From assembly GCA_021775595.1 (NCBI GenBank), contig JAJFHN010000072.1, forward strand, positions 1 through 64,000: a DNA stretch of 64,000 nucleotides, read 5' to 3'. Below are positions 6,781 through 15,466 of the stretch, in pieces (the stretch's first letter is position 1; each line of letters starts with the position of its first letter). The DNA is from Hyphomicrobiales bacterium (GTDB lineage Bacteria > Pseudomonadota > Alphaproteobacteria > Rhizobiales > Methyloligellaceae). The translations under genes and the position numbers were made by a program. The notes under the pieces were generated by a model that ran no database searches, was not told the DNA's origin, and saw only the letters and a program-made list of their open reading frames with translations.

Positions 6781-8361
6781 ATGCGCGTTCCATTGTTGTT
6801 GGATGATTTTCTGAAGCGTGCTTCGTCGCTCTATGGCGGAAAAACAGCAATCGTTGATCGCGACAGACGCTTCACTTATCGCGAATTCCACAAGCGAACG
6901 AACCAGCTCTCCAATGCGCTTTGTTCGCTTGGGCTGCAGAAGGGCGACCGGGTTGCGATCTTGTCGCCCAACTCACATTTCTTCGTTGAAAGCCTTTTTG
7001 CGACCTCCCAAGTGGGGCTCATCCTGGTTCCAATAAATTTTCGCCTGACGGCGCAAGAAACGCTTTTCATCCTCCAGCATTCCGGCGCAAAGGCCATCAT
7101 TGCCGACTATGATTTTGTTGGGCTGGTTGACGAAATTCGCGGAGATGCTTCCGCTCTCGAGCACTTCATCGAAGCTCGCTACGATGATGCCCACACCGAG
7201 AATTGGATCAATCTTGATGGTTGGATCGAGACGCATCCCAGCGAGCTTCAGCACCAGATTGAGTGCGACGAAGACGATACCGTTTCAATAAATTACACAT
7301 CCGGCACAACGGCCATGCCGAAAGGTGTCGAGCTGACGCACCGGAATTTTTACATCAATGCCTACAACATGATCGTGCATCTCCAATTGGGTCATGACGA
7401 CGTCGAGTTGTGGACGCTGCCAATGTTCCACTGTAACGGCTGGGGCGCGATCTACGCTTTGGTCGGACTGGGCGCCACGCATGTGGTGTTGCGGCAGGTT
7501 GATGCCAAGGAGATCTTTGAACTGGTCGAACGGGAGGGCGTCACCTTCATGTGCATGGCGCCCATTGTCTTCCGCATGATCATGGGATTTACCGAACGGG
7601 ACCAATACAAGATCGAGCAAGAGGTTCGCATCGTTATGGGTGGCGCGCCGCCACCGGCCTCATTCATCCAAAGTCTTGAAACTGAGCTTGGCTGGAAGTT
7701 CGTTCAGATTTATGGCCTGACCGAGACCGCGCCGCTGCTCACCTATCATGTGCCCGATTTTCAAACAGCGGAGAGCGACTATCAGCGGCGCTCACGTGCC
7801 GGCATTCCGGGCCTTGGCGTTGAGCTGCAATTGCTCGATGACGACGGTCAGGTGGTGCCCAAGGACAACACCAGCGTTGGCGAGATCTGCGCCCGCGGCA
7901 ATATGGTCTTCAAGGGATATTGGCAGCAACCCGAACAGACCGCCGCCGCGATTTACGACGGTTTCTTTCATACCGGCGACCTTGCCGTTTGGGATGATGT
8001 TGGCAACATTCAGATCGTCGATCGAAAAAAGGATGTCATCATTTCGGGTGGCGAAAATATCTCGAGTGTCGATATCGAGGACGTGCTCTACAAACATCCG
8101 GCCGTTGCCGAGTGCGCGGTCATTGGCGTACCACACGAAAAATGGGGTGAAACGCCAAAGGCACTCGTTGTGTTGCATGACGGCGAAGCGGCCAATGAGC
8201 AGGAGCTGATAGCGTTTTGCAGAGATAATCTGGCGAAATTCAAGTGCCCGACGTCAGTGGAGCTCCTGACCGGTTTACCGAGGACGGCGACCGGGAAGTT
8301 GCAGAAATTCAAGCTGCGGGAAGAGTTTTGGCAAGGCCGGAAGCAAAAGGTCGCAAGCTGA
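6781..8361 (+). CDS. Acyl-CoA synthetase (AMP-forming, ANL superfamily)
   Basis: This 526-residue enzyme activates a carboxylic acid to its CoA thioester using ATP. The ATG at 6781 is chosen because AGTGGAG lies 7 bp upstream; an in-frame ATG at 6751 has no such site. The P-loop motif reads YTSGTTAMPKGV, with Ala where Gly is usual. Also visible are the A5-type IYGLTETAPLLTYH, the A7 HTGDLAVWD and the A8 DRKKDVIISGGENISS; the C-terminal catalytic Lys is in PRTATGKLQKF. The family covers short to long fatty acids, and chain length cannot be read from the sequence. Its place directly after the PmoB-like gene suggests it activates an acid formed by oxidation of the CuMMO product. Confidence 0.93.
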   Translation: MRVPLLLDDFLKRASSLYGGKTAIVDRDRRFTYREFHKRTNQLSNALCSLGLQKGDRVAILSPNSHFFVESLFATSQVGLILVPINFRLTAQETLFILQHSGAKAIIADYDFVGLVDEIRGDASALEHFIEARYDDAHTENWINLDGWIETHPSELQHQIECDEDDTVSINYTSGTTAMPKGVELTHRNFYINAYNMIVHLQLGHDDVELWTLPMFHCNGWGAIYALVGLGATHVVLRQVDAKEIFELVEREGVTFMCMAPIVFRMIMGFTERDQYKIEQEVRIVMGGAPPPASFIQSLETELGWKFVQIYGLTETAPLLTYHVPDFQTAESDYQRRSRAGIPGLGVELQLLDDDGQVVPKDNTSVGEICARGNMVFKGYWQQPEQTAAAIYDGFFHTGDLAVWDDVGNIQIVDRKKDVIISGGENISSVDIEDVLYKHPAVAECAVIGVPHEKWGETPKALVVLHDGEAANEQELIAFCRDNLAKFKCPTSVELLTGLPRTATGKLQKFKLREEFWQGRKQKVAS

Positions 8362-8430
8362 CGGTTACGAGCAAGCAGGTTGTGAGCTGCGGGCATAACC
8401 GTTGCGCGAAATTTGAATGGGAGACTATTG

Positions 8431-9246
8431 ATGAGCCAGGCGCAATCGAACCAAGAGTCAGGTCAGTCGGAAATCGTGCTCGAGCGCCGTGGCGCAGTTG
8501 CCATTATCGGATTCGAGCGGCAGGGCGGATACAACTCATTCGACAGCGCGACGCGTCTGGGACTGCTTGAGGCGCTGCTCGATGTTGAAAAGGACGACGC
8601 GATTCGAGCCGTCGTCATCCGCGGCAATGACAAGAGCTTCAATGTCGGCGCCGATCTCAATGAATTCATCCAAGACAATGTCGATGGCAGCGAAATCAAC
8701 CGGCAACTGGAAAACGAATATTTTCCGTCATATCAAGCAATCGGCAGAATGGGTAAGCCGGTCATCGCGGCCGTGTGCGGGCCAGCTGCCGGAATTGGCA
8801 TGTCGCTCGCTCTGCAATGCGACCTGATGGTGATGGCCGACAGCGCATACTTGCTCTCGCCATTTGCAAATCTCTCCTTGTGTCCCGACGGCGGCGCCAA
8901 CTGGCTTCTGCCCACGCGAATGGGCTATCGACGCGCATTCGAGGTGGCGATCGAGTGTCAGAAGCTCTCGGCTGAACGTTGCCTCGAGCTCGGCCTCGTC
9001 AATCGCGTCGTACCAAACGACGAAGTTGTGACAAATGCCATCGAATGGGCCGAGCAGCTTTCGACACGCGCACCGCTTGCCATACAAACGACAAAACGCG
9101 CCATGCGTTCGGCTTCATCCATGAGCTATGACGACATGTTTCACTTGGAAGCGGAGATCCAGAAGTCCAATGTTGACAGCAGCGACTTCAGAGAGGGCTT
9201 GGATGCCTTTCTCAATAAGCGTCAGCCCCAATTTGAGGGAAAATAA
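8431..9246 (+). CDS. Enoyl-CoA hydratase/isomerase (crotonase) family protein
   Basis: This 271-residue crotonase-fold enzyme probably hydrates or isomerises an enoyl-CoA. The ATG at 8431 is preceded by GGGAG. The first oxyanion-hole region is FNVGADLNEF (about residue 75), the second is CGPAAGIGMSLALQCDL (about 115-131), and LSPFANLSLCPDGGANWLLP follows. The catalytic-loop position that is Glu in classical hydratase-1 reads Asp in PDGG, closer to isomerase or CaiD-like members, so the exact reaction is open. It lies about 70 bp after the synthetase gene. Confidence 0.9.
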   Translation: MSQAQSNQESGQSEIVLERRGAVAIIGFERQGGYNSFDSATRLGLLEALLDVEKDDAIRAVVIRGNDKSFNVGADLNEFIQDNVDGSEINRQLENEYFPSYQAIGRMGKPVIAAVCGPAAGIGMSLALQCDLMVMADSAYLLSPFANLSLCPDGGANWLLPTRMGYRRAFEVAIECQKLSAERCLELGLVNRVVPNDEVVTNAIEWAEQLSTRAPLAIQTTKRAMRSASSMSYDDMFHLEAEIQKSNVDSSDFREGLDAFLNKRQPQFEGK

Positions 9247-9283
9247 CCGAACGGGCGTCGACGGAAAATGATGGGGCCAACCA

Positions 9284-9751
9284 GTGGCTGAAATATTCAA
9301 ATTGACGAGCAAGAAGACCTACACGATCGGCGAGCTGGCGCGCGATTTTGACGTCTCCTATCGGACCATTCGCTATTACGAGTCCATCGGATTGCTCTCG
9401 CCCAAGCGCCGTGGCCGCACGCGGATCTATGACGCCTATCAGCGGACCAAGTTGCGCCTGATCCTGAGGGGCAAGCGGATTGGTTTGAGCTTGCGCGAGT
9501 GCGAAAAGCTGCTGCATCTCTACGAGACCGACACAGGCGAGGAAGCTCAACTGCTCTATCTTGTATGGAAGATCGGAGAGCGCAAAACCGAACTCGAGGC
9601 CATGCGCAGGGATATCGACGCCAGTTACGCGGATCTCGATAAGGTCGAGCAGAACGCCAGGGAGCGCCTGAAGGAACTCGAATCTGACGAGACCGCGCAG
9701 ATTGAGCAGCGAGAAATGCCATCTCAAGAAGACGAAGCGCAAGCTGAGTGA
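9284..9751 (+). CDS. MerR-family transcriptional regulator (LiuR-like)
   Basis: This 155-residue regulator has the N-terminal MerR winged helix: YTIGELARDFDVSYRTIRYYESIGLLSPKRRGRTRIY, then a helix from about 55 and a long dimerisation coiled coil (about 90-140). The C-terminus is acidic and has no metal-binding cysteines, which speaks against metal or redox sensing and for the LiuR type that regulates acyl-CoA catabolism. It starts at GTG 38 bp after the enoyl-CoA hydratase and should be the last gene of the block. The candidate box at 5585 is its most likely target. Confidence 0.88.
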   Translation: MAEIFKLTSKKTYTIGELARDFDVSYRTIRYYESIGLLSPKRRGRTRIYDAYQRTKLRLILRGKRIGLSLRECEKLLHLYETDTGEEAQLLYLVWKIGERKTELEAMRRDIDASYADLDKVEQNARERLKELESDETAQIEQREMPSQEDEAQAE

Positions 9752-9877
9752 TCGGCGTGTGCGGCGCAATCATCAATGTCATTTTCTGCAAAGATTGGTT
9801 GTTGAACCAAACAACTCGTTGAAGCAGCTTCCGTATCTCGCCCGCGACACATCAAGCAATATATCTTTGAACCGATC

Positions 9878-9901
9878 GCGATGGAGGCACCAGCCCATCG
9901 C
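9878..9901. repeat. Inverted repeat in the 328-bp gap after merR
   Basis: GCGATGG (9878-9884) and CCATCGC (9895-9901) form a 7-bp stem with a 10-bp loop. No T run follows on either strand, so it is not an obvious terminator. A smaller TTGGTT/AACCAA hairpin lies at 9795-9810. I see no gene between 9752 and 10079. Confidence 0.35.
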
Positions 9902-9998
9902 AGCGGTTTGGAATTCAAGACCGGCGGCACCTCGCCTGTAGGGCGCGTGCAGTGGACCTGATCACCCGGTAAAACACGGTGTTGCGAACAATTCCTAA

Positions 9999-10048
9999 TT
10001 GCAATTGTTGCAAATCGTTCCTATAATCATTGTTAGTCGATAATGATT
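9999..10048 (+). promoter_or_regulatory. Fur/Mur-like inverted repeats upstream of the metal permease
   Basis: Two symmetric elements sit directly before the permease gene. TTGCAA-TTG-TTGCAA lies at 9999-10013. AATCATT (10025-10031) and AATGATT (10042-10048) form a second inverted repeat; its right half reads GATAATGATT, close to a half of the classic Fur box (GATAATGATAATCATTATC). Metal-responsive control fits the permease call. Which Fur-family member binds cannot be told. Confidence 0.45.
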
Positions 10049-10079
10049 TTTCGCAGCAATGCGCGGCTGAGGCAGCCTA

Positions 10080-11288
10080 ATGACCGAACTCGTATTCAAT
10101 ACCGGCCGGCGAGCGATCGCATGGGCAGAGCTTAGGTTGCCCACAAATGCGTGGCGCTTGTTCCTGCTTTTGGTCATCGCGACGATCGCATCGGTTTCGC
10201 CTGAATTGCGGCAAATAGTGCTTTCGGCGATCGCCGATGCCTATCTGCAGGTCACGGTATTCGTGGCCGCGACGCTCGCCCTCGTCTACGTTTTTGAGAG
10301 CGCCTTCAGCTTCAATCTCGGCCGCACGATGGCCAGAGCCCGTTATTTTCAAGCCCCGATAGCTTCGTTCCTTGGTGCGTTGCCTGGATGCGGCGGCGCC
10401 ATCATCGTCGTGACGCAATATACCAAGGGTCTCGTATCGTTTGGCTCGGTGGTCGCGGTTCTGATCGCCACAATGGGTGATGCGGCTTTTTTGCTGATCG
10501 CGCGAGAGCCCACGACGGGCCTGGCCATGATGGCGGCTGGCTTCACCATCGGTACGGTCTCAGGCTGGCTGATTGACGCAATTCACGGCAGCGATTTCAT
10601 GCGCGCCGATGAGGGGTTGAGCCGACCTATTGGGCCAATGAAAAACGGCGTGTTGCCGCGCATCGAGCCAAGCGCGATTTGGCGATTGGCGAATTCCACT
10701 TGGATATATCTCGCCGCACCCGGCGTGGTTCTGGGCTTGTTGTTCGCCCTGCAGATCGACACCGATTATTTGTTCGGTCCGTTGTCGGCAATGGAGCCAA
10801 CGCTGTGGTTTGGCGCGTTGGCGGGCATCATGTGTTTGGTCATGTGGGCCTCGTCGAAGAGAGATAAAGAGGGTTATGTCGGACAGCACGATTACGACGC
10901 TTCTGCTCTGTCCATTTCTCAACGGGTCATCAAGGACACAAATTTTGTCACGACCTGGGTCGTGGTTGGCTTTTTGACTTATGAATTGGCTGTCCATGCC
11001 ACAGGTTCGGGAATTGAAAACTGGCTCCATGTGTGGGCGCCGCTTGTTCCGCTCGTCGCCATCCTTGTCGGTTTTATTCCTGGATGCGGACCACAGATTG
11101 TCATTACGACTTTGTATCTCTCAGGCGCCATTCCTCTTTCGGCGCAATTTGGCAACGCGATAGCCAATGACGGCGATGCGCTGTTCCCAGCCCTGGCGTT
11201 GGCCCCCAAAGCTGCGATCTTGGCGACGCTTTATTCGGCGATTCCCGCGCTCATCGTAGCGTACGGCTATTTTGTGCTATTTGAATAG
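10080..11288 (+). CDS. Putative 10-TM heavy-metal (manganese/arsenic-type) permease, ArsP_2-like
   Basis: This 402-residue polytopic inner-membrane protein has about ten hydrophobic segments. Two repeated signature loops are visible: LGALPGCGGAIIV (about residue 100) and FIPGCGPQIVI (about 333), with DGDALFP near the end. Paired PGCG motifs match the ArsP_2 group of putative 10-TM heavy-metal exporters, annotated in many genomes as putative manganese transporters. ATG at 10080 has a GAGG ribosome-binding site about 8 bp upstream. The substrate is unknown. Nearby metal-dependent genes (the CuMMO) make a metal role interesting, but the Fur-like sites point to iron or manganese rather than copper. 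Confidence 0.8.
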   Translation: MTELVFNTGRRAIAWAELRLPTNAWRLFLLLVIATIASVSPELRQIVLSAIADAYLQVTVFVAATLALVYVFESAFSFNLGRTMARARYFQAPIASFLGALPGCGGAIIVVTQYTKGLVSFGSVVAVLIATMGDAAFLLIAREPTTGLAMMAAGFTIGTVSGWLIDAIHGSDFMRADEGLSRPIGPMKNGVLPRIEPSAIWRLANSTWIYLAAPGVVLGLLFALQIDTDYLFGPLSAMEPTLWFGALAGIMCLVMWASSKRDKEGYVGQHDYDASALSISQRVIKDTNFVTTWVVVGFLTYELAVHATGSGIENWLHVWAPLVPLVAILVGFIPGCGPQIVITTLYLSGAIPLSAQFGNAIANDGDALFPALALAPKAAILATLYSAIPALIVAYGYFVLFE

Positions 11289-11321
11289 TCGCACAGCCAA
11301 TAGCCGGAGCGCGGTTCATCA

Positions 11322-12044
11322 ATGATCCGGATTGCCATAGCGATAGCTTTGCTTATCGCTGCAATTTTGTTGGGCAGCATTTTGTTTCCAACCGATCGCG
11401 AGCGGCCCGCAAATCCTCTGGTCGTTGGAGCTGATTCACGTTCTGCGACGATCATGGATTTCTCAAGTGATTTGCAACTCGATCCACCGCAAGAGGGATG
11501 GTTCCATCGCACCTTTGTGATGCGAACGCCGATGCAGATCGATTTGGTGAGCAAGAATGGCGTGCCTGCGCTGCGTTGCGAGACGGATGCCAGCGGGTCA
11601 ATTTTTGGCCGCTACACCGACATCGATATTCGCAAGCTGCCAAAATTGAAGTGGTCTTGGATGGTCGAGAAGCCGATCTCCACTGCGATCAATGAGCAGT
11701 TCATCGCAGGCGACGATCATCCGGTCAGGCTTTTTCTGCGTTTCGCCGACAGCGAGGGCCAAGACCACACCACGGAAATCATTTGGAGCAGCGGGAGCTT
11801 CAAGCCTGGAGACTACAAATTCATCATGGGATTTCCCCATTACGTGGCCCAGAGCGGGTACGGCGATATCGGTAGATGGATTGAGGAAGAGGTCGATCTG
11901 GTCGAATTGTATGAGAAGATCTCAAGCCGCAGCGATGATGCGCGGCTCACGATTGCTGCGATTTTTTGCGACACCGATGACACCTTCGCAAGCAGCATCG
12001 CCTATCTGAGTTCGATCAAATTGGAGAGCGCCAACCGGCAATAG
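11322..12044 (+). CDS. DUF3047 family periplasmic protein
   Basis: This 240-residue protein has an N-terminal signal or anchor helix (residues 1-23). Motifs seen in DUF3047 proteins follow: LRCETDASGS, LKWSWMVEKP, GDDHPVRLFLRF, IIWSSGSFKPGDY and IAAIFCDTDDT. The function of the family is not known; the predicted fold is a carbohydrate-binding-like beta sandwich. It begins 33 bp after the metal permease on the same strand and may be co-transcribed. Confidence 0.8.
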   Translation: MIRIAIAIALLIAAILLGSILFPTDRERPANPLVVGADSRSATIMDFSSDLQLDPPQEGWFHRTFVMRTPMQIDLVSKNGVPALRCETDASGSIFGRYTDIDIRKLPKLKWSWMVEKPISTAINEQFIAGDDHPVRLFLRFADSEGQDHTTEIIWSSGSFKPGDYKFIMGFPHYVAQSGYGDIGRWIEEEVDLVELYEKISSRSDDARLTIAAIFCDTDDTFASSIAYLSSIKLESANRQ

Positions 12045-12063
12045 ATTGGCTTCGCGACGCCAA

Positions 12064-12507
12064 TCAGGTGGTCTTATTGGCAGCGGACTTGCCGTCGAGT
12101 TCGGAGAAATAGATCGTCATGCGGCGATCATAACTCATGGGCGGCGGCGGCTCCTCTCCCAACACAAGAACATCATCGTCATTCATGTTCTCGACACAGC
12201 TGGAGAGAAACGATCCAGCGGTTGCAAATTCGGATTCGGTATCTTTCAGCGACAACACCGCACCCATTGTCTTGCGGTCGCGCCACATGACACGACCACT
12301 GAGCGGTTCCTCAAATCCAACCGGTGTCAGATGAAATTCGTCGGGAATTTCGTGAACGCGACTCGCGACCAATTGACAGCCGTGTTCGCTCACGTCGCGG
12401 ATGATGCAGCGCATCTGAAACGTTTCGTCCAGGTTCGAGATGAATGCCGGAATATGGGCTTTGCGCCGTGGCTCAACGCGCTTGTCGCTGCTGCTTGTTT
12501 TGGTCAT
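12064..12507 (-). CDS. PilZ-domain protein
   Basis: This cytoplasmic protein of 147 residues contains a PilZ domain. The c-di-GMP-binding signature is present: RVEPRRK near the N-terminus (RxxxR) and DVSEHGCQL about 30 residues later ((D/N)xSxxG). The ATG at 12507 has an AGGTG motif upstream, and an in-frame GTG at 12516 is the alternative. The last 50 residues form a variable tail. It converges with the DUF3047 gene. The downstream target is unknown. Confidence 0.85.
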   Translation of the reverse strand: MTKTSSSDKRVEPRRKAHIPAFISNLDETFQMRCIIRDVSEHGCQLVASRVHEIPDEFHLTPVGFEEPLSGRVMWRDRKTMGAVLSLKDTESEFATAGSFLSSCVENMNDDDVLVLGEEPPPPMSYDRRMTIYFSELDGKSAANKTT

Positions 12508-12712
12508 TGGCCGCACCTATGGCTCCAGCGGAAAATTTAGCGAATTAAGATGAATGAACCGCTAACGTGCACGCCACTCAATGCGCGGGTACGAAGCAGC
12601 TGAGCAGCTCCATGAGCCAGTCCCAATTTCTGGGGCGGCATGCGTTTTCTTTTTGCAGACATATCCACGGCGCACTTGGGTAAGCGACGGCCATGCATTA
12701 TGTATGGCTGCT

Positions 12713-13804
12713 ATGACTCGAGCAGTTTCGAAACCGCGCGCTTCTAAGGCGCAGCAGAATAGAAAATTCACGCCAGATAGCCGGTTTGCGCCGAAAGGCC
12801 ATCCGAAATTGGCCAAGGGCAAGGTGGGCGTGTTGCTGATCAATCTCGGCACGCCCAACGCAACCGATCCGGCGTCGGTGCGCCGCTATCTAGGAGAATT
12901 CTTGTGGGATCCGCGCGTCATTGAATGGCCACGCGCGCTTTGGTGGCCTGTTCTTCATGGCGTCGTGTTGAGACGTCGTCCGAAGCGCTCTGGCGAAGCC
13001 TACGACAAGATTTGGAACCGGGAACTCGATGAATCTCCGCTGCGGACATTCACACGCGCGCAAGCCGACAAACTCGAACGTGCACTGGCAAAGCACGGGC
13101 CCGCTCTCGTGGTTGATTGGGCAATGCGCTATGGCGATCCCTCGATCCCATCGCGTCTTGAAGCGATGATGGCGGCAGGTTGCGAACGCATCTTGGTATT
13201 CCCGCTCTACCCGCAATACAGCGCCACCACGTCCGCCAGCGTGAGCGATCAGGTGTTCGATACCCTAAAGAGCTGGCGGTGGCAGCCAGCTTTACGTGTT
13301 GTGCCGCCCTACTACGACGAACAAATCTACATTTCAGCACTCGCCAGCTCGGTGAAAACCTCACTCGGCGCGCTCGATTGGAAACCGCAGGTGGTGCTGA
13401 CCTCCTATCACGGCATTCCGCAATCCTACTTCGAGAAGGGCGATCCTTATCATTGCCATTGCCAGAAAACGACGCGGCTGCTGCGCCAAGAGCTCGGTTG
13501 GAGCGAAAAGAAGTTGCGTCTGACGTTTCAATCGCGCTTCGGGCCCGAGGAATGGTTGCAGCCCTATACGGAGGACACCGTTCGTGAATTGGCTCAATCG
13601 GGTATCAAGCGCATCGCAATCCTCTCTCCGGGATTCGCCAGTGATTGCCTCGAAACGCTCGAGGAGATTGCGATGGGTGTCGGCGAAACGTTTTCGGAGA
13701 ACGGCGGCGAGAAGTTTCACTTTATTCCTTGTTTGAACGATTCCCCTCCAGGCATGGCCGTCATACGATCCTTGGTGGAGCGCGAACTGTCCGGCTGGAT
13801 CTGA
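12713..13804 (+). CDS. hemH: Ferrochelatase
   Basis: This enzyme inserts Fe(II) into protoporphyrin IX, the last step of heme synthesis. Family landmarks include GVLLINLGTPNATDPASVRRYL, the substrate-lip region VDWAMRYGDPSIP, LFPLYPQYSATTSASV, the catalytic His in VVLTSYHGIPQSYFEKGDPY, and ILSPGFASDCLETLEEI with the conserved Glu. Starting at 12713 gives 363 residues with a basic N-terminal extension of about 35 residues; 12704 is also possible, and the longer frame upstream looks non-coding. No strong ribosome-binding site is visible. Confidence 0.95.
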   Translation: MTRAVSKPRASKAQQNRKFTPDSRFAPKGHPKLAKGKVGVLLINLGTPNATDPASVRRYLGEFLWDPRVIEWPRALWWPVLHGVVLRRRPKRSGEAYDKIWNRELDESPLRTFTRAQADKLERALAKHGPALVVDWAMRYGDPSIPSRLEAMMAAGCERILVFPLYPQYSATTSASVSDQVFDTLKSWRWQPALRVVPPYYDEQIYISALASSVKTSLGALDWKPQVVLTSYHGIPQSYFEKGDPYHCHCQKTTRLLRQELGWSEKKLRLTFQSRFGPEEWLQPYTEDTVRELAQSGIKRIAILSPGFASDCLETLEEIAMGVGETFSENGGEKFHFIPCLNDSPPGMAVIRSLVERELSGWI

Positions 13805-13939
13805 TCAAACCGCTGACAGAGGCCGAGTTGGGCGCAGTTTGAGCGCAAATTTACCAAATCCGGCGCGCATTACTTCAATGTGAACGCGAAAATACCCATA
13901 TAATTGAAAGCTCCCGCCCCCAAGGAGATTACCAGCGCT

Positions 13940-14962
13940 ATGCTCGGATTTGACATTTTCGTCTTCGTAATCTTAGCCCTCGGCATCCTGACCTTGATTG
14001 CCGGCGTCAAGATTGTTCCCCAAGGATTCAACTATACGATCGAGCGCTTCGGCCGCTATACGCGCGCGCTCACGCCGGGGCTTGGGATCATCGTGCCCTT
14101 CATCGATCGCATCGGGCGGAAGATTAACATGATGGAGCAGGTGTTAAATGTGCCCAGCCAAGAGGTGATCACCAAGGACAACGCCATGGTCCAGGTGGAT
14201 GGCGTGACGTTTTTCCAGGTGCTCGACGCCGCCCAGGCGAGCTATGAGGTCAACAATCTCGAGAACGCAATTTTGAACCTAACCATGACCAACATTCGTA
14301 CCGTCATGGGCTCGATGGATTTGGACGAGCTGCTGTCGCAGCGCGACGAAATAAATCATCGTTTGCTGACCGTTGTCGACGCCGCCGCCAATCCCTGGGG
14401 CGTGAAGATGACGCGCATTGAGATCAAAGACATCAATCCTCCGAAAGACTTGGTCGAGGCCATGGGGCGGCAGATGAAGGCCGAGCGCGACAAGCGCGCC
14501 GAGATTTTGATCGCAGAAGGCCAGCGGCAGTCTGAAATTCTCAAGGCCGAGGGCGAAAAGCAGGGACAAATTCTGTCTGCTGAGGGCCGGCGCGAAGCCG
14601 CCTTCCGCGACGCTGAAGCCCGTGAGCGCGAGGCCGAGGCCGAGGCCAAGGCCACGCAAATGGTCAGTGACGCGATCTCGGAAGGAAATGTCCAAGCGAT
14701 CAACTACTTCGTTGCCAACAAGTATGTCGATGCCCTCAAATCGCTGGCCTCCGCCGACAATCAGAAAGTGCTGATGCTGCCGCTCGATGCCGCGTCGGTC
14801 ATCGGTGCGGTGGGTGGCCTGGCGGAGATCACGCGCGAGGCGTTTGGTCCAGGCGACAGCAATTCCAAGAAGGCACCCAGCAAGTCATCTCGCCAGTCCG
14901 GCGCCCGCGGTGCCGCCCAAACCGGCCGCACCAGCAGCGGCGGTTCGGTTCCGAGCGTTTAG
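13940..14962 (+). CDS. qmcA: SPFH/stomatin-like membrane protein (QmcA/paraslipin type)
   Basis: This 340-residue inner-membrane scaffold protein has one N-terminal helix (about 5-25), an SPFH domain beginning [18 protein letters not shown], and a long charged coiled coil ([29 protein letters not shown]). The C-terminal tail is low in complexity (Ser/Gly/Ala-rich). AAGGAG precedes the ATG at 13940, which is why it is preferred over the TTG at 13904. An NfeD protein follows 15 bp later, the standard partner for such stomatins in membrane-quality or microdomain functions. Confidence 0.93.
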   Translation: MLGFDIFVFVILALGILTLIAGVKIVPQGFNYTIERFGRYTRALTPGLGIIVPFIDRIGRKINMMEQVLNVPSQEVITKDNAMVQVDGVTFFQVLDAAQASYEVNNLENAILNLTMTNIRTVMGSMDLDELLSQRDEINHRLLTVVDAAANPWGVKMTRIEIKDINPPKDLVEAMGRQMKAERDKRAEILIAEGQRQSEILKAEGEKQGQILSAEGRREAAFRDAEAREREAEAEAKATQMVSDAISEGNVQAINYFVANKYVDALKSLASADNQKVLMLPLDAASVIGAVGGLAEITREAFGPGDSNSKKAPSKSSRQSGARGAAQTGRTSSGGSVPSV

Positions 14963-14977
14963 CGAGCGCTGAAGGCT

Positions 14978-15439
14978 ATGGGACCAATTGCATCGACAAT
15001 TGTCGAACTTGGCGGCTGGAGCTGGCTGATCCTTGGCGGCATCTTCCTGCTGCTCGAACTGGCCGTTCCAGGCGTATTCTTTATTTGGTTCGGCGCGGCC
15101 GCTGCGATTGTCGGCGCCGTTGCCTTGACGACCGGGTTGGCTTGGCAATGGCAGATGATGATGTTCGTCATCTTGTCGATTGCGGCAGCATTTGCAGCCC
15201 GAAATTTCATGCGCAACCACTCGACTGAGAGCGACCGGCCTCTGCTGAACAAGCGCGCACTGCAGCACGTAGGCCGCGCCTATGTTCTCGACCAAGCGAT
15301 TGAGAACGGTCATGGCAAGGTGCGTATCGGCGACACCGTATGGCTCGTAGAAGGTGAAGATCTGCCCAAAGGCAAGAGGGTCACCGTGACCGGTGCCGAC
15401 GGCGCGACGCTGCTCGTCGAGCCGGCAAAGAGCAGTTGA
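14978..15439 (+). CDS. NfeD family membrane protein
   Basis: This 153-residue NfeD protein (short form) has three close hydrophobic segments (about 14-35, 37-58 and 62-78) followed by a soluble OB-fold domain (about 88-150) with the typical VRIGDTVWLVEGEDLPKGKRVTVTGADGATLLVEP. It is coupled to the SPFH gene just upstream and should act as its partner. No protease domain is present, unlike long NfeD proteins. Confidence 0.93.
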   Translation: MGPIASTIVELGGWSWLILGGIFLLLELAVPGVFFIWFGAAAAIVGAVALTTGLAWQWQMMMFVILSIAAAFAARNFMRNHSTESDRPLLNKRALQHVGRAYVLDQAIENGHGKVRIGDTVWLVEGEDLPKGKRVTVTGADGATLLVEPAKSS

Positions 15440-15466
15440 TCTCTTTGGGCGACCGATCCGGCCAGT

